DNA of 55,687 nucleotides from a virus: IMG/VR virus record IMGVR_UViG_3300042890_004616, positions 1 to 55,687 of that record; one strand, 5' to 3'. Shown piece by piece: positions 49,194 to 55,687 of this stretch (position 1 is its first letter; each line of letters starts with the position of its first letter). The notes under the pieces were generated by a model. It saw only the letters and a program-made list of their open reading frames with translations, ran no database searches and was not told where the DNA came from. The position numbers and the translations under genes were made by a program.

Positions 49194-49720
49194 TAATTTA
49201 AAAATTTATTTACACGTCTATCACTAGAACGTTTTATTATTGTTAAACCAGCTTCAGATATTGGTAATGTGATAACACTCATCTCTGGGTGGTTGACTTC
49301 TAACCAATCAAGCATTCTATATGAATCACCACAATACCCTTTGTCTAAGTATTTTTCAGATATAGGGTCTGTATCATGTAATATTATAATACCAAATTCA
49401 TTAAGTAACCTTAGTGCTGATTCAAAATCTTCTTTAACTGATTCGAATGAATGGTCTGCATCTATAAAGATTACGTCAACCATTTCATTAAAATTTTGTA
49501 AGAAATCTTGTGTTGTTGATAAGTGGAATTCACCCACATTTTTATTAATTCGTAAGTCTTTGATATCTACACCTATAACCCTAGGTACTGTTTGGCCAAC
49601 TCTAGTTAGTGTTGAACCATCGTAAATACCTAATTCTAAATATGTTTGACAATTAACAGATTTAACCAATTGTACGATTAAGTCTGAATGGTGTTGTGTT
49701 CCGTATGCGAATGTACTCAT
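49193..49720 (-). CDS. SAM-dependent methyltransferase (Methyltransf_24 type)
   Basis: 175 residues. SAM-binding motif I QTYLELGIYDGSTLTRVGQT (29-48), VPRVIGVDIKDLR, VDVIFIDADHSFESVKEDFE (84-103, the acidic IDADH motif of this group), and LNEFGIIILHDTDPISEKYL. The IDADHSYE-type signature is that of O-methyltransferases acting on sugars or phenolics (CmcI-like and Methyltransf_24). In this cluster a sugar O-methyltransferase is likely. Coupled by one base to the SDR gene. Confidence 0.83.
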   Translation of the reverse strand: MSTFAYGTQHHSDLIVQLVKSVNCQTYLELGIYDGSTLTRVGQTVPRVIGVDIKDLRINKNVGEFHLSTTQDFLQNFNEMVDVIFIDADHSFESVKEDFESALRLLNEFGIIILHDTDPISEKYLDKGYCGDSYRMLDWLEVNHPEMSVITLPISEAGLTIIKRSSDRRVNKFLN

Positions 49721-49769
49721 ATTGTTTTATTTTAAAAATAGATAAAATAAACAATAAAGTAAATGATAA

Positions 49770-50687
49770 TTATAGACTTTCAATTAATTCAACCCATTTA
49801 TTTTTACAAGTCTCAGTATCCAATCCTAACTCTAAAAACTTTTCTCTAGGGTTAAACTCACCATGGTTATTTTTAACATATTCTATTTCACGTATAAAAT
49901 AATGATATTCAAACGATTTAGTGTTTCTACCCCAAATACCACTTTCTAAGTCATAATAGATACCAACGTTTGAAGTAACCAAAGGTAACCCAGTGGCAGC
50001 AGCTTCAACACCAGCCAAATGAAGTGTTTCTACCCTAGAAGTACAAACCAACATTTCACATGAATTCATAACCTTCACCAACAAATCATGGTCGATTCTA
50101 TTGAATACTTTGACTCTAGGGTTATCAATCTGAAAACCATCCTTCATCACCAAGCAAAAATTATAGTTGGTGTTGTTGATAATATCCATCATAATATCAA
50201 ATCCTTTAGGTGTATTGGTTGCAGCACCAATGAATAGTATTGAATTAGGTAGAATACCTAACTCTTCGCTATAGTCAACACCCAATGGTTTAAACTTGTT
50301 AAAATCAACACCTAAAGGAATCATAACTGATTTACTAGTAATCTTATCGATGTAGTGTGATTGTGTGTAAGGTGAGTTAAAAACAACAACATCAGATGAA
50401 TTACAAACATCCAATTGTTCTTGATTACCCAAAGATAAATCTTGCAGCAAGCTAATCGTTTTGACTGGAATATTCATTGGTCTGAAATAAGTTGCATTCC
50501 TAATAATATAATGTGGTTTTTCACCATTGAACCAACTTTTCTCAATAGCAAATGGGAGAGTATTAAATGGTGTGATACCGTTGCATTTATCTTCTAAGTT
50601 TGGTAACCATTCCAATAGGTCATGCCAAAATGTTTTAGTGTTTGGGATACATGTAAGTGTATCGTTAACCAACCATCCTTTTTTCAT
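49770..50687 (-). CDS. GT4-type glycosyltransferase
   Basis: 305 residues. GT-B fold features are SDVVVFNSPYTQSHYIDKIT, IPLGVDFNKFKPL (domain linker), SILFIGAATNTPKGFDIMMD (about 150-169), then RIDHDLLVKVMNSCEMLVCT followed by SRVETLHLAGVEAAATGLPLV (about 217-257), the donor-binding E-x7-E type region of family GT4. It adds a sugar to a growing saccharide. Overlaps the upstream methyltransferase gene by one base. Confidence 0.87.
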   Translation of the reverse strand: MKKGWLVNDTLTCIPNTKTFWHDLLEWLPNLEDKCNGITPFNTLPFAIEKSWFNGEKPHYIIRNATYFRPMNIPVKTISLLQDLSLGNQEQLDVCNSSDVVVFNSPYTQSHYIDKITSKSVMIPLGVDFNKFKPLGVDYSEELGILPNSILFIGAATNTPKGFDIMMDIINNTNYNFCLVMKDGFQIDNPRVKVFNRIDHDLLVKVMNSCEMLVCTSRVETLHLAGVEAAATGLPLVTSNVGIYYDLESGIWGRNTKSFEYHYFIREIEYVKNNHGEFNPREKFLELGLDTETCKNKWVELIESL

Positions 50688-51382
50688 TATTTTTTCAGTA
50701 TTATTTTAAAATGACTTCCATCATTTTTATTTATGTAATTATCACAATTATCATCTAATAATTTAGTGTTTTCGTAATATTCAATGGAGACAATCTTATC
50801 ATGATACCTTTCTTTAAATTTAATAAAAAATTCATTGGTTAAGATACCAACATGACCTCTATCACCATCAACGAATGTTTGTTCGTTAGGTGTGCTTATA
50901 AATAATAACCCATCATTATTTAATGCTTCTAAACAATTATCAATCAATGTATAATGATATTGGTGTTTAATATGTTCCAATGTCTCAACTAAAAATATAA
51001 AATCAGATTTGATTAGTTTATTATTAATAATATCCTCACAAAGATATTTAATATTTTCATTTGAATTATATTCAATACCGAAATTGGTACTAACTGAGTC
51101 AATATCATACCCGTATATTTTACTATTTTTAAATACATCAGACAAATTGATGGTACAAAAACCAACACCACAACCTAAATCTAAAATAGTTGAATCATCA
51201 CGCATATCACTAATGAATGCCTTATATAAACCCCAATGTTCATTTGCCCATTTACTGTAGTTTTTAAATTCTAACACATCTGTATCAGCTAATTTTGGAC
51301 CAACCCATACTGGTCTAACATCACCATCATGAAATATTATACTTTTCATTTTTACCAATAAATCATTATCATTTATTTTCAT
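50687..51382 (-). CDS. SAM-dependent methyltransferase (class I)
   Basis: 231 residues. Motif I STILDLGCGVGFCTINLSDV (64-83), then YGYDIDSVSTNFG, DFIFLVETLEHIKHQYHYTL (motif III region), NNDGLLFISTPNE. Clean class I Rossmann methyltransferase of the UbiG/Methyltransf_23 type. Substrate not shown; by context probably a sugar or a lipid-linked intermediate. One-base overlap with the GT4 gene. Confidence 0.87.
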   Translation of the reverse strand: MKINDNDLLVKMKSIIFHDGDVRPVWVGPKLADTDVLEFKNYSKWANEHWGLYKAFISDMRDDSTILDLGCGVGFCTINLSDVFKNSKIYGYDIDSVSTNFGIEYNSNENIKYLCEDIINNKLIKSDFIFLVETLEHIKHQYHYTLIDNCLEALNNDGLLFISTPNEQTFVDGDRGHVGILTNEFFIKFKERYHDKIVSIEYYENTKLLDDNCDNYINKNDGSHFKIILKK

Positions 51383-51402
51383 ATTTTTGTTTTTTTTTTG
51401 TG

Positions 51403-52128
51403 TTATTCGTCTTTTTCACCTTCTTGTATATGGTATACGATTGAATCAAACACCGTTACGTGTTTCATACCGTATTCTTTATTTAATTTTTTAAAATACC
51501 AATCATCACCACTTTGAATAAATCCATTAAGTGTTCCGATTCCATCTTGATAAATGTTACCTTCTGGGTACATTCCACTTTCGATGAATCGTTTTGTATC
51601 AAATACACATGGCATGTATAATCCACCATCTTTTAATTCATCACGCTTTGTTTCAACAACAACATCTTCCCATAGCTTATAATCAATATCTTTAGGTCCT
51701 CTACCACAGTTATAGCTAACTCCATGAGTACCACTTAACATCTTACCACTCTCAACAAGTCTAGAGCAAGGAATATTAATACCATCATGATGTTTTAGTA
51801 GATTAGCTAACCAATCTTTACTAAAAACCATGTCTGAATTAACAAAACATATGTTTTCAGCTTCTGAACTTTCACCAGCAAAATTCCAACAACGATAAAC
51901 ACGATTCAAATAATAATCCATGGGTTTTGAGTCATTATAAATTGAATATGGAATGTCTAGTGTTTTTAACTTTTCAATAACTTTTGGGGTAGCATCATTT
52001 GCAACAATCCTTAACGATACGTCCCAACCATCTACCTTACAATTATCACCAGTTAATTCATTGTAAATCAAATCTAAATAATCAACAGATTTGAAAATCA
52101 AAGCTATTATTTCTATTCTTTTATTCAT
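51403..52128 (-). CDS. GT-A-type glycosyltransferase
   Basis: 241 residues. EIIALIFKSVDYLDLIYNEL, DVSLRIVANDATPKVIEKLK, and a DxD-like site in ICFVNSDMVFSKDWLANLLK (about 94-113); later LYMPCVFDTKRFIESGMYPE and SGDDWYFKKLNKEYGMKHVT. The nucleotide-sugar-binding strand followed by NSDM fits family-2-like transferases. Overlaps the next transferase gene by 8 bases. Separated from the methyltransferase gene by a short A/T-rich gap. Confidence 0.78.
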   Translation of the reverse strand: MNKRIEIIALIFKSVDYLDLIYNELTGDNCKVDGWDVSLRIVANDATPKVIEKLKTLDIPYSIYNDSKPMDYYLNRVYRCWNFAGESSEAENICFVNSDMVFSKDWLANLLKHHDGINIPCSRLVESGKMLSGTHGVSYNCGRGPKDIDYKLWEDVVVETKRDELKDGGLYMPCVFDTKRFIESGMYPEGNIYQDGIGTLNGFIQSGDDWYFKKLNKEYGMKHVTVFDSIVYHIQEGEKDE

Positions 52129-52906
52129 GTGTTTTATTATAAATTTCTATTATTTTTTCTTTTACCATTGGTAATTCGGTATCAGTTACTTCAAACCAAG
52201 TGGGTAGTACATTTTTATCGATTGTCATAACATCTAATGTGTTTTCATCTAACAATCTATCCAAAGCCCAACCATTCTGACCATTGGCTTTGTATACATC
52301 ATATTTTGTCATGATTTGGTAATCAGTTGCAAAGCCTCTATGTATAATGCCAAAATTAATCTTATTTAATTTTTCAATACCTTTTGGGTATTGTGGTTGA
52401 TGTAACCCGTTTATATTGTCAAAAACTAATTTACCATTATTTTTCCATAAAGCACAAACACCATGATTTAAATCATGATATTTATTATCAATTCTATAGT
52501 GTATATCACTTCTCCATAAATTATAATGTTCAAATAATATACCGTCTATTTCATTTTTAATTGCATGTTCACATATCACATTTAATAACTCATTGTTATT
52601 ATCAGTTAAATTTCTATCTAATAATGAATCACCATCTAACCAAAGTATAAAATCAGTATCTGGTTGTTCTATTAAAAGTTTCTCTAATAAAATTCCTTTA
52701 CAAATAATTTCATTTTTAAAGTCATTTGTTTCAGATTCAACAACCACTAATTTAGGATAGTTCTTATAGACATCTTTACTACCATCATCAGAGTTTTGGT
52801 CATAGACATAAACATAATCACAAATTTCAAACATTTGTGTTAACCAATTTATTAAATTACCCTTTGATAATTCATTTCTTAATTGTGTAAAACCTACTAT
52901 TTTCAT
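52121..52906 (-). CDS. GT2-like glycosyltransferase
   Basis: 261 residues. KIVGFTQLRNELSKGNLINW (2-21), CDYVYVYDQNSDDGSKDVYK, DFILWLDGDSLLDRNL (DxD, about 85-100), IDGILFEHYNLWRSDIHYRI, FGIIHRGFATDYQIMTKYDV. This order (recruitment strand, DQNSDDGS, WLDGD) is that of Glyco_tranf_2_4-type enzymes. Overlaps both neighbours by 4-8 bases. Confidence 0.82.
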   Translation of the reverse strand: MKIVGFTQLRNELSKGNLINWLTQMFEICDYVYVYDQNSDDGSKDVYKNYPKLVVVESETNDFKNEIICKGILLEKLLIEQPDTDFILWLDGDSLLDRNLTDNNNELLNVICEHAIKNEIDGILFEHYNLWRSDIHYRIDNKYHDLNHGVCALWKNNGKLVFDNINGLHQPQYPKGIEKLNKINFGIIHRGFATDYQIMTKYDVYKANGQNGWALDRLLDENTLDVMTIDKNVLPTWFEVTDTELPMVKEKIIEIYNKTHE

Positions 52907-53706
52907 TGTATCATTTTTAATATTTCTGTTATTGTATTACTTATATTTTGAGTATTTGGGTCGTAATTATTGTTAAAAAATTTACTAACCCTAGAACCGT
53001 TATACCAATGCACACCAATGGTTTCATCCATTAATTTAGTTAAATCAATTCCTTGAAATATTATTGGGATATCATAATCTCGATAAGAATATAAACAATC
53101 CATACTTATATTTTTAATTTTAACATCAATACAATCTGTAGTATCAGATGGGTGGACTTTATTAAATAAAACAGACCCTAATGATTGGTAATCACTTAAA
53201 TCAAAATCGTAATTAATTTCATCTAGTATTTTTTTGAAATATTCGTTATTTGATTTTGATAAAAAGAATCCAATAATATGAACATCACCTCTAAAACAAA
53301 TAACGGTATTAGCGTCACCAATATTTAATTCAGTTAATGGTTTTGTAAATAAAATATCCATATCGGACCACCCACCACCAATAGTACTTAGTAAATACCA
53401 TCTTAGGTAATCAGATTTAAAAATTTCAGAAACATCTTCTCTAAAACCTATGGATTCAAAATCAACAACCCTAAATTCAACATAATCCAATTCTTTTAAT
53501 TTATAATACCAATCTTCACCACTATATTTAATCGTTTGTTCGCCAGTATTCCAAGTAATAGCACCACATCTAGAGTTACCTTCATGTATTATTATTCTCC
53601 AATCTGGGTTAAACTTATTGAAACTAATGATAGTCATATATTGTAAGTAACATAAAGTACTTTTATCCCAATAAAAATGCATTATTTTAGGTATATCAGT
53701 TGACAT
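52903..53706 (-). CDS. GT32-like glycosyltransferase
   Basis: 267 residues. IPKIMHFYWDKSTLCYLQYM (5-24, the PKxIHxxW start of GT32), NPDWRIIIHEGNSR, FKSDYLRWYLLSTIGGGWSD followed by MDILFTKPL (about 92-120, the DxD region in the DxxR...GGxYxDxD pattern). Family members use Man-, Gal- or similar donors on glycans. Overlaps both neighbouring genes. Confidence 0.84.
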   Translation of the reverse strand: MSTDIPKIMHFYWDKSTLCYLQYMTIISFNKFNPDWRIIIHEGNSRCGAITWNTGEQTIKYSGEDWYYKLKELDYVEFRVVDFESIGFREDVSEIFKSDYLRWYLLSTIGGGWSDMDILFTKPLTELNIGDANTVICFRGDVHIIGFFLSKSNNEYFKKILDEINYDFDLSDYQSLGSVLFNKVHPSDTTDCIDVKIKNISMDCLYSYRDYDIPIIFQGIDLTKLMDETIGVHWYNGSRVSKFFNNNYDPNTQNISNTITEILKMIQ

Positions 53707-54502
53707 TAGCTGTTTTTAAATTCTTTGTTATTGTTTCAAATAGTGTTTGATTCTTATTAATAGCCTCACTAATATTATCTGATTTAGCAAAAAAATTGTT
53801 TTCACTATAGTGCCACTGATGTATTGCAAACGGTTCATCATGTATTTGTATTTCAAGTTCAAGTAATTTAATTCTGTGTAAAAATTCATCATCATCAAAC
53901 CCAATCCCATTAGAATATCTTTCATCAAATCCATTTAGTTTATCCATATTTGTTTTCGTTATTGCCGCAACAAAGTGATATGCTGCTGGTCTGTATTGTG
54001 AATGATTATACCAACAAGCATGACCTTCATGAACATAATTAATGTTGTTCATGGGCATTATTTGTGATTTAATCATATTAAATATGTGTTCATTATCATA
54101 AGGTAAATCATATAAATGACTTGTTGTTTCTTTATCCAAAGAATAAACACCATAAGTTAGATAAACATCATCATTTATCTTATTAACAATATCATTTAAG
54201 ATATCACCAACATGTAAACATTCTGGGTTTTGTAAAATAATTACATCACCAGTTGCGGCTTTTATAGCCTTATTGAATGGTACACACGGATTAGTATACC
54301 ATCTATCGTTAGATTCCAATCGAATAACCTTTATGAATGGGTATATCTCTGGTAAATCATCTATTCTATGTTCATCGGAAGAACAATCATCAACAACAAT
54401 TAATTCAACATTATCAATTTGAGCTGATTGTTGAATAGTTTTTATCGTATTTAAAAATTGTGGTCTACGATTGTAGTAGGAAGTTGCAATTGATATTTTC
54501 AT
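53696..54502 (-). CDS. GT2-type glycosyltransferase
   Basis: 268 residues. KISIATSYYNRRPQFLNTIK (2-21), VELIVVDDCSSDEHRIDDLP (33-52), AIKAATGDVIILQNPECLHV (82-101), AITKTNMDKLNGFDERYSNG followed by IGFDDDEFLHRIK (about 181-212, the acceptor ED-type motif). Classic GT2 layout. The donor-site motif reads QNPE in place of D-x-D; this variant occurs in some family members. Coupled to WecB by a 4-base overlap. Confidence 0.85.
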   Translation of the reverse strand: MKISIATSYYNRRPQFLNTIKTIQQSAQIDNVELIVVDDCSSDEHRIDDLPEIYPFIKVIRLESNDRWYTNPCVPFNKAIKAATGDVIILQNPECLHVGDILNDIVNKINDDVYLTYGVYSLDKETTSHLYDLPYDNEHIFNMIKSQIMPMNNINYVHEGHACWYNHSQYRPAAYHFVAAITKTNMDKLNGFDERYSNGIGFDDDEFLHRIKLLELEIQIHDEPFAIHQWHYSENNFFAKSDNISEAINKNQTLFETITKNLKTANVN

Positions 54503-55563
54503 AATAAATCTCGTTTAAGTATTTCTATTATTTTATTTGCTGTGGTTCCATCACCTAACCAACTAATATCTCTTTTATCGGCATTTAATAATAACCAACT
54601 TTGACTAGAAGACCATGTTGAATTATTTGGTGAATTAACATCTAACATAAATGAACAATTAGATTCAACTGACTCTGGTCTTTCAGTAAAGTCTCTAGGT
54701 ACGATAACTGAAGTTCCAAGTATTGCTGGTTCTTCTTGTGCAGTACCAGAATCTGATATTATAAATCTAGAGTTATACACAGCATCGATATACCCTTTAA
54801 AAGGAAGTAAGTCTATAAGTATTATTCTACCCAAATCAATATTGAATTCTTCAATCATTGATAATGTTCTAGGAAAACATAACATATAAACTGGTAAAAC
54901 ATAAATGTCTGATATTTCATTTGCATATTTGATAATATTCTCAAGTCTATTTTTATACTTGAAATTTTCTGGCCTATGAATATCTAAAATGATACAATCT
55001 TTACGCTTATTACCAGTTGGTTTGTGTTTTTGTACAACTTCTACTATTGTATTACCAACAACATGAACACCATCAATAATATTTTCTTTGGTTAGTTTAG
55101 CTTTATAGTTGTCATGATAAACAAATAAGAAATCACTACATAAGTCACAAACCATTCTGTTTATTTCTTCTAGCATTCTTTTATCTCCAGAACGCATACC
55201 AGCCTCAATATGACCAATCTTATAACCTTCTTTTTTAAGTGCAACAGAACACACCACAGAGTTAGAATCACCTAAAAAGATAATCAAGTCTGGGTTAAGG
55301 TTTTCATTTCTTATCAATTCAATTAATTTTGTTGATAATTCCCCAGTTTGGTGAAAATGTTCTTTATTAGGTCCACCTATACCTAAATTATAATTAGGTT
55401 CTCTAATTTCTAATTCATCAAAAAACACATCTGATAATAACGCATTATAGTGTTGACCACTATGAATCAATATATGATTAAAGTTTTCATCTAACTTTTT
55501 AAAGATTTCTGACATTCTAATAAAATCTGGTCTAATACCAGTAACTGTAATAATTGTTTTCAT
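54499..55563 (-). CDS. wecB: UDP-N-acetylglucosamine 2-epimerase (WecB type)
   Basis: 354 residues, usual length. TVTGIRPDFIRMSEIFKKLD (6-25), HSGQHYNALLSDVFFDEL (34-51), DLIIFLGDSNSVVCSVAL (94-111), KIGHIEAGMRSGDKRMLEEI followed by NRMVCDLCSDFLFV (115-148), VVGNTIVEVV, LDIHRPENF, ISDSGTAQEEPAILGTSVIV followed by PRDFTERPESVE (about 285-316). These are the family's UDP- and sugar-binding blocks. It converts UDP-GlcNAc to UDP-ManNAc or a related sugar. First complete gene of the sugar operon as transcribed. Confidence 0.92.
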   Translation of the reverse strand: MKTIITVTGIRPDFIRMSEIFKKLDENFNHILIHSGQHYNALLSDVFFDELEIREPNYNLGIGGPNKEHFHQTGELSTKLIELIRNENLNPDLIIFLGDSNSVVCSVALKKEGYKIGHIEAGMRSGDKRMLEEINRMVCDLCSDFLFVYHDNYKAKLTKENIIDGVHVVGNTIVEVVQKHKPTGNKRKDCIILDIHRPENFKYKNRLENIIKYANEISDIYVLPVYMLCFPRTLSMIEEFNIDLGRIILIDLLPFKGYIDAVYNSRFIISDSGTAQEEPAILGTSVIVPRDFTERPESVESNCSFMLDVNSPNNSTWSSSQSWLLLNADKRDISWLGDGTTANKIIEILKRDLL

Positions 55564-55568
55564 TTATT

Positions 55569-55687
55569 CTAAAATTGATTCGTATTGTTATTATTTTCTA
55601 AATACTCCCATTTAAAACCACCAGCACTATTTCGTTTACCACTACAAACTAAACTTATATTACCATGACTTATTTTTAATTTTTTTT
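55569..55687 (-). CDS. C-terminal fragment of a homing-type endonuclease (NUMOD1-like)
   Basis: Minus-strand frame entering from the right edge; only about 38 residues are visible, ending with TAG at 55569-55571. The tail reads ISHGNISLVCSGKRNSAGGF followed by KWEYLENN, which matches the NUMOD1/IENR-type C-terminal DNA-binding motif (I..CCxGKRKxAGGxxWxY) of HNH and GIY-YIG homing endonucleases. Its stop lies 5 bases before the WecB ATG. The nuclease domain is outside the window, so the class cannot be told. Confidence 0.65.
   Translation of the reverse strand, partial: KKLKISHGNISLVCSGKRNSAGGFKWEYLENNNNTNQF

Noticed and set aside
1-55687. tRNA genes, CRISPR arrays, integrase or attachment sites
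   Set aside because: No cloverleaf, no regularly spaced repeats and no recombinase motif were seen by eye on either strand; a dedicated tRNA search was not possible.

Overview
The window is part of a large, AT-rich tailed-phage genome with a T4-like (myovirus) head and late-transcription core. Recognisable T4-type proteins are the gp17-type large terminase (21819-23591), gp20-type portal (23890-25950), gp21-type prohead protease (27960-28676), a gp22-like acidic scaffold (28794-30068), the gp23-type major capsid protein (30099-31985), a gp5/gpV-type baseplate spike with an OB fold (37120-38133) and a gp55-like late sigma factor (41402-42130). The host is most likely a member of the Bacteroidota, probably a flavobacterium. 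Several promoters match the Bacteroidota pattern (TTG about 20 bp before TAnnTTTG), translation leaders are A-rich without clear Shine-Dalgarno sequences, and a lipoprotein and a secreted nuclease carry Bacteroidota-style signal sequences. I see no tRNA genes, no CRISPR array and no integrase.

Layout. 1-16251 is an accessory and regulatory region of mixed strand. It holds a 5'-truncated lipoprotein, HNH and GIY-YIG homing-type nucleases, thioredoxin, small unknown proteins, a leucine-rich-repeat protein, an RNase H-like YkuK-family protein, an ABC ATPase split from a GNAT acetyltransferase, a zinc-metallopeptidase-like protein, a ClpC-type unfoldase and thymidylate synthase. 16424-31985 (+) is the head and DNA-packaging module. 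32132-34214 (+) holds an HNH nuclease, an ADP-ribosyltransferase-like protein and a secreted nuclease. From 34274 to the end everything is on the minus strand: baseplate and other probable virion proteins (34274-40634), an HNH nuclease, the late sigma factor, two glycosyltransferases, PhoH, and a long cluster of nucleotide-sugar enzymes, sugar methyltransferases and glycosyltransferases (46989-55563). The window ends inside the C-terminus of another homing-type nuclease. The head module and the baseplate strand converge on a bidirectional terminator near 34230.

How the genes may work together. Two promoter classes are visible. Host-type TAnnTTTG promoters precede early or accessory genes. A repeated TATTTAT(A/T) box precedes virion and late genes on both strands and is the likely target of the gp55-like sigma factor; its reverse complement resembles the T4 late box. 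At several genes this box lies only 2-4 bases before the ATG, implying leaderless or nearly leaderless late mRNAs. The genes with this layout overlap with a set of proteins whose N-termini look like T4 capsid-targeting propeptides: short basic amphipathic peptides ending in (L/I)-x-E, the cleavage rule of gp21-family proteases. I infer that this phage packs a set of cleaved internal proteins into its head, including an ADP-ribosyltransferase-like protein (compare T4 Alt) and a zinc-metallopeptidase-like protein, for delivery with the DNA.

Other notable points are a GIY-YIG element that has displaced the 3' end of the YkuK-like gene and supplies a recoded replacement end, and two genes that become single fusions if one frame change is allowed in a homopolymer (T9 and A10). 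Those two could be programmed slippage or sequencing under-calls. All family assignments are from reading the sequence; no database search was run.
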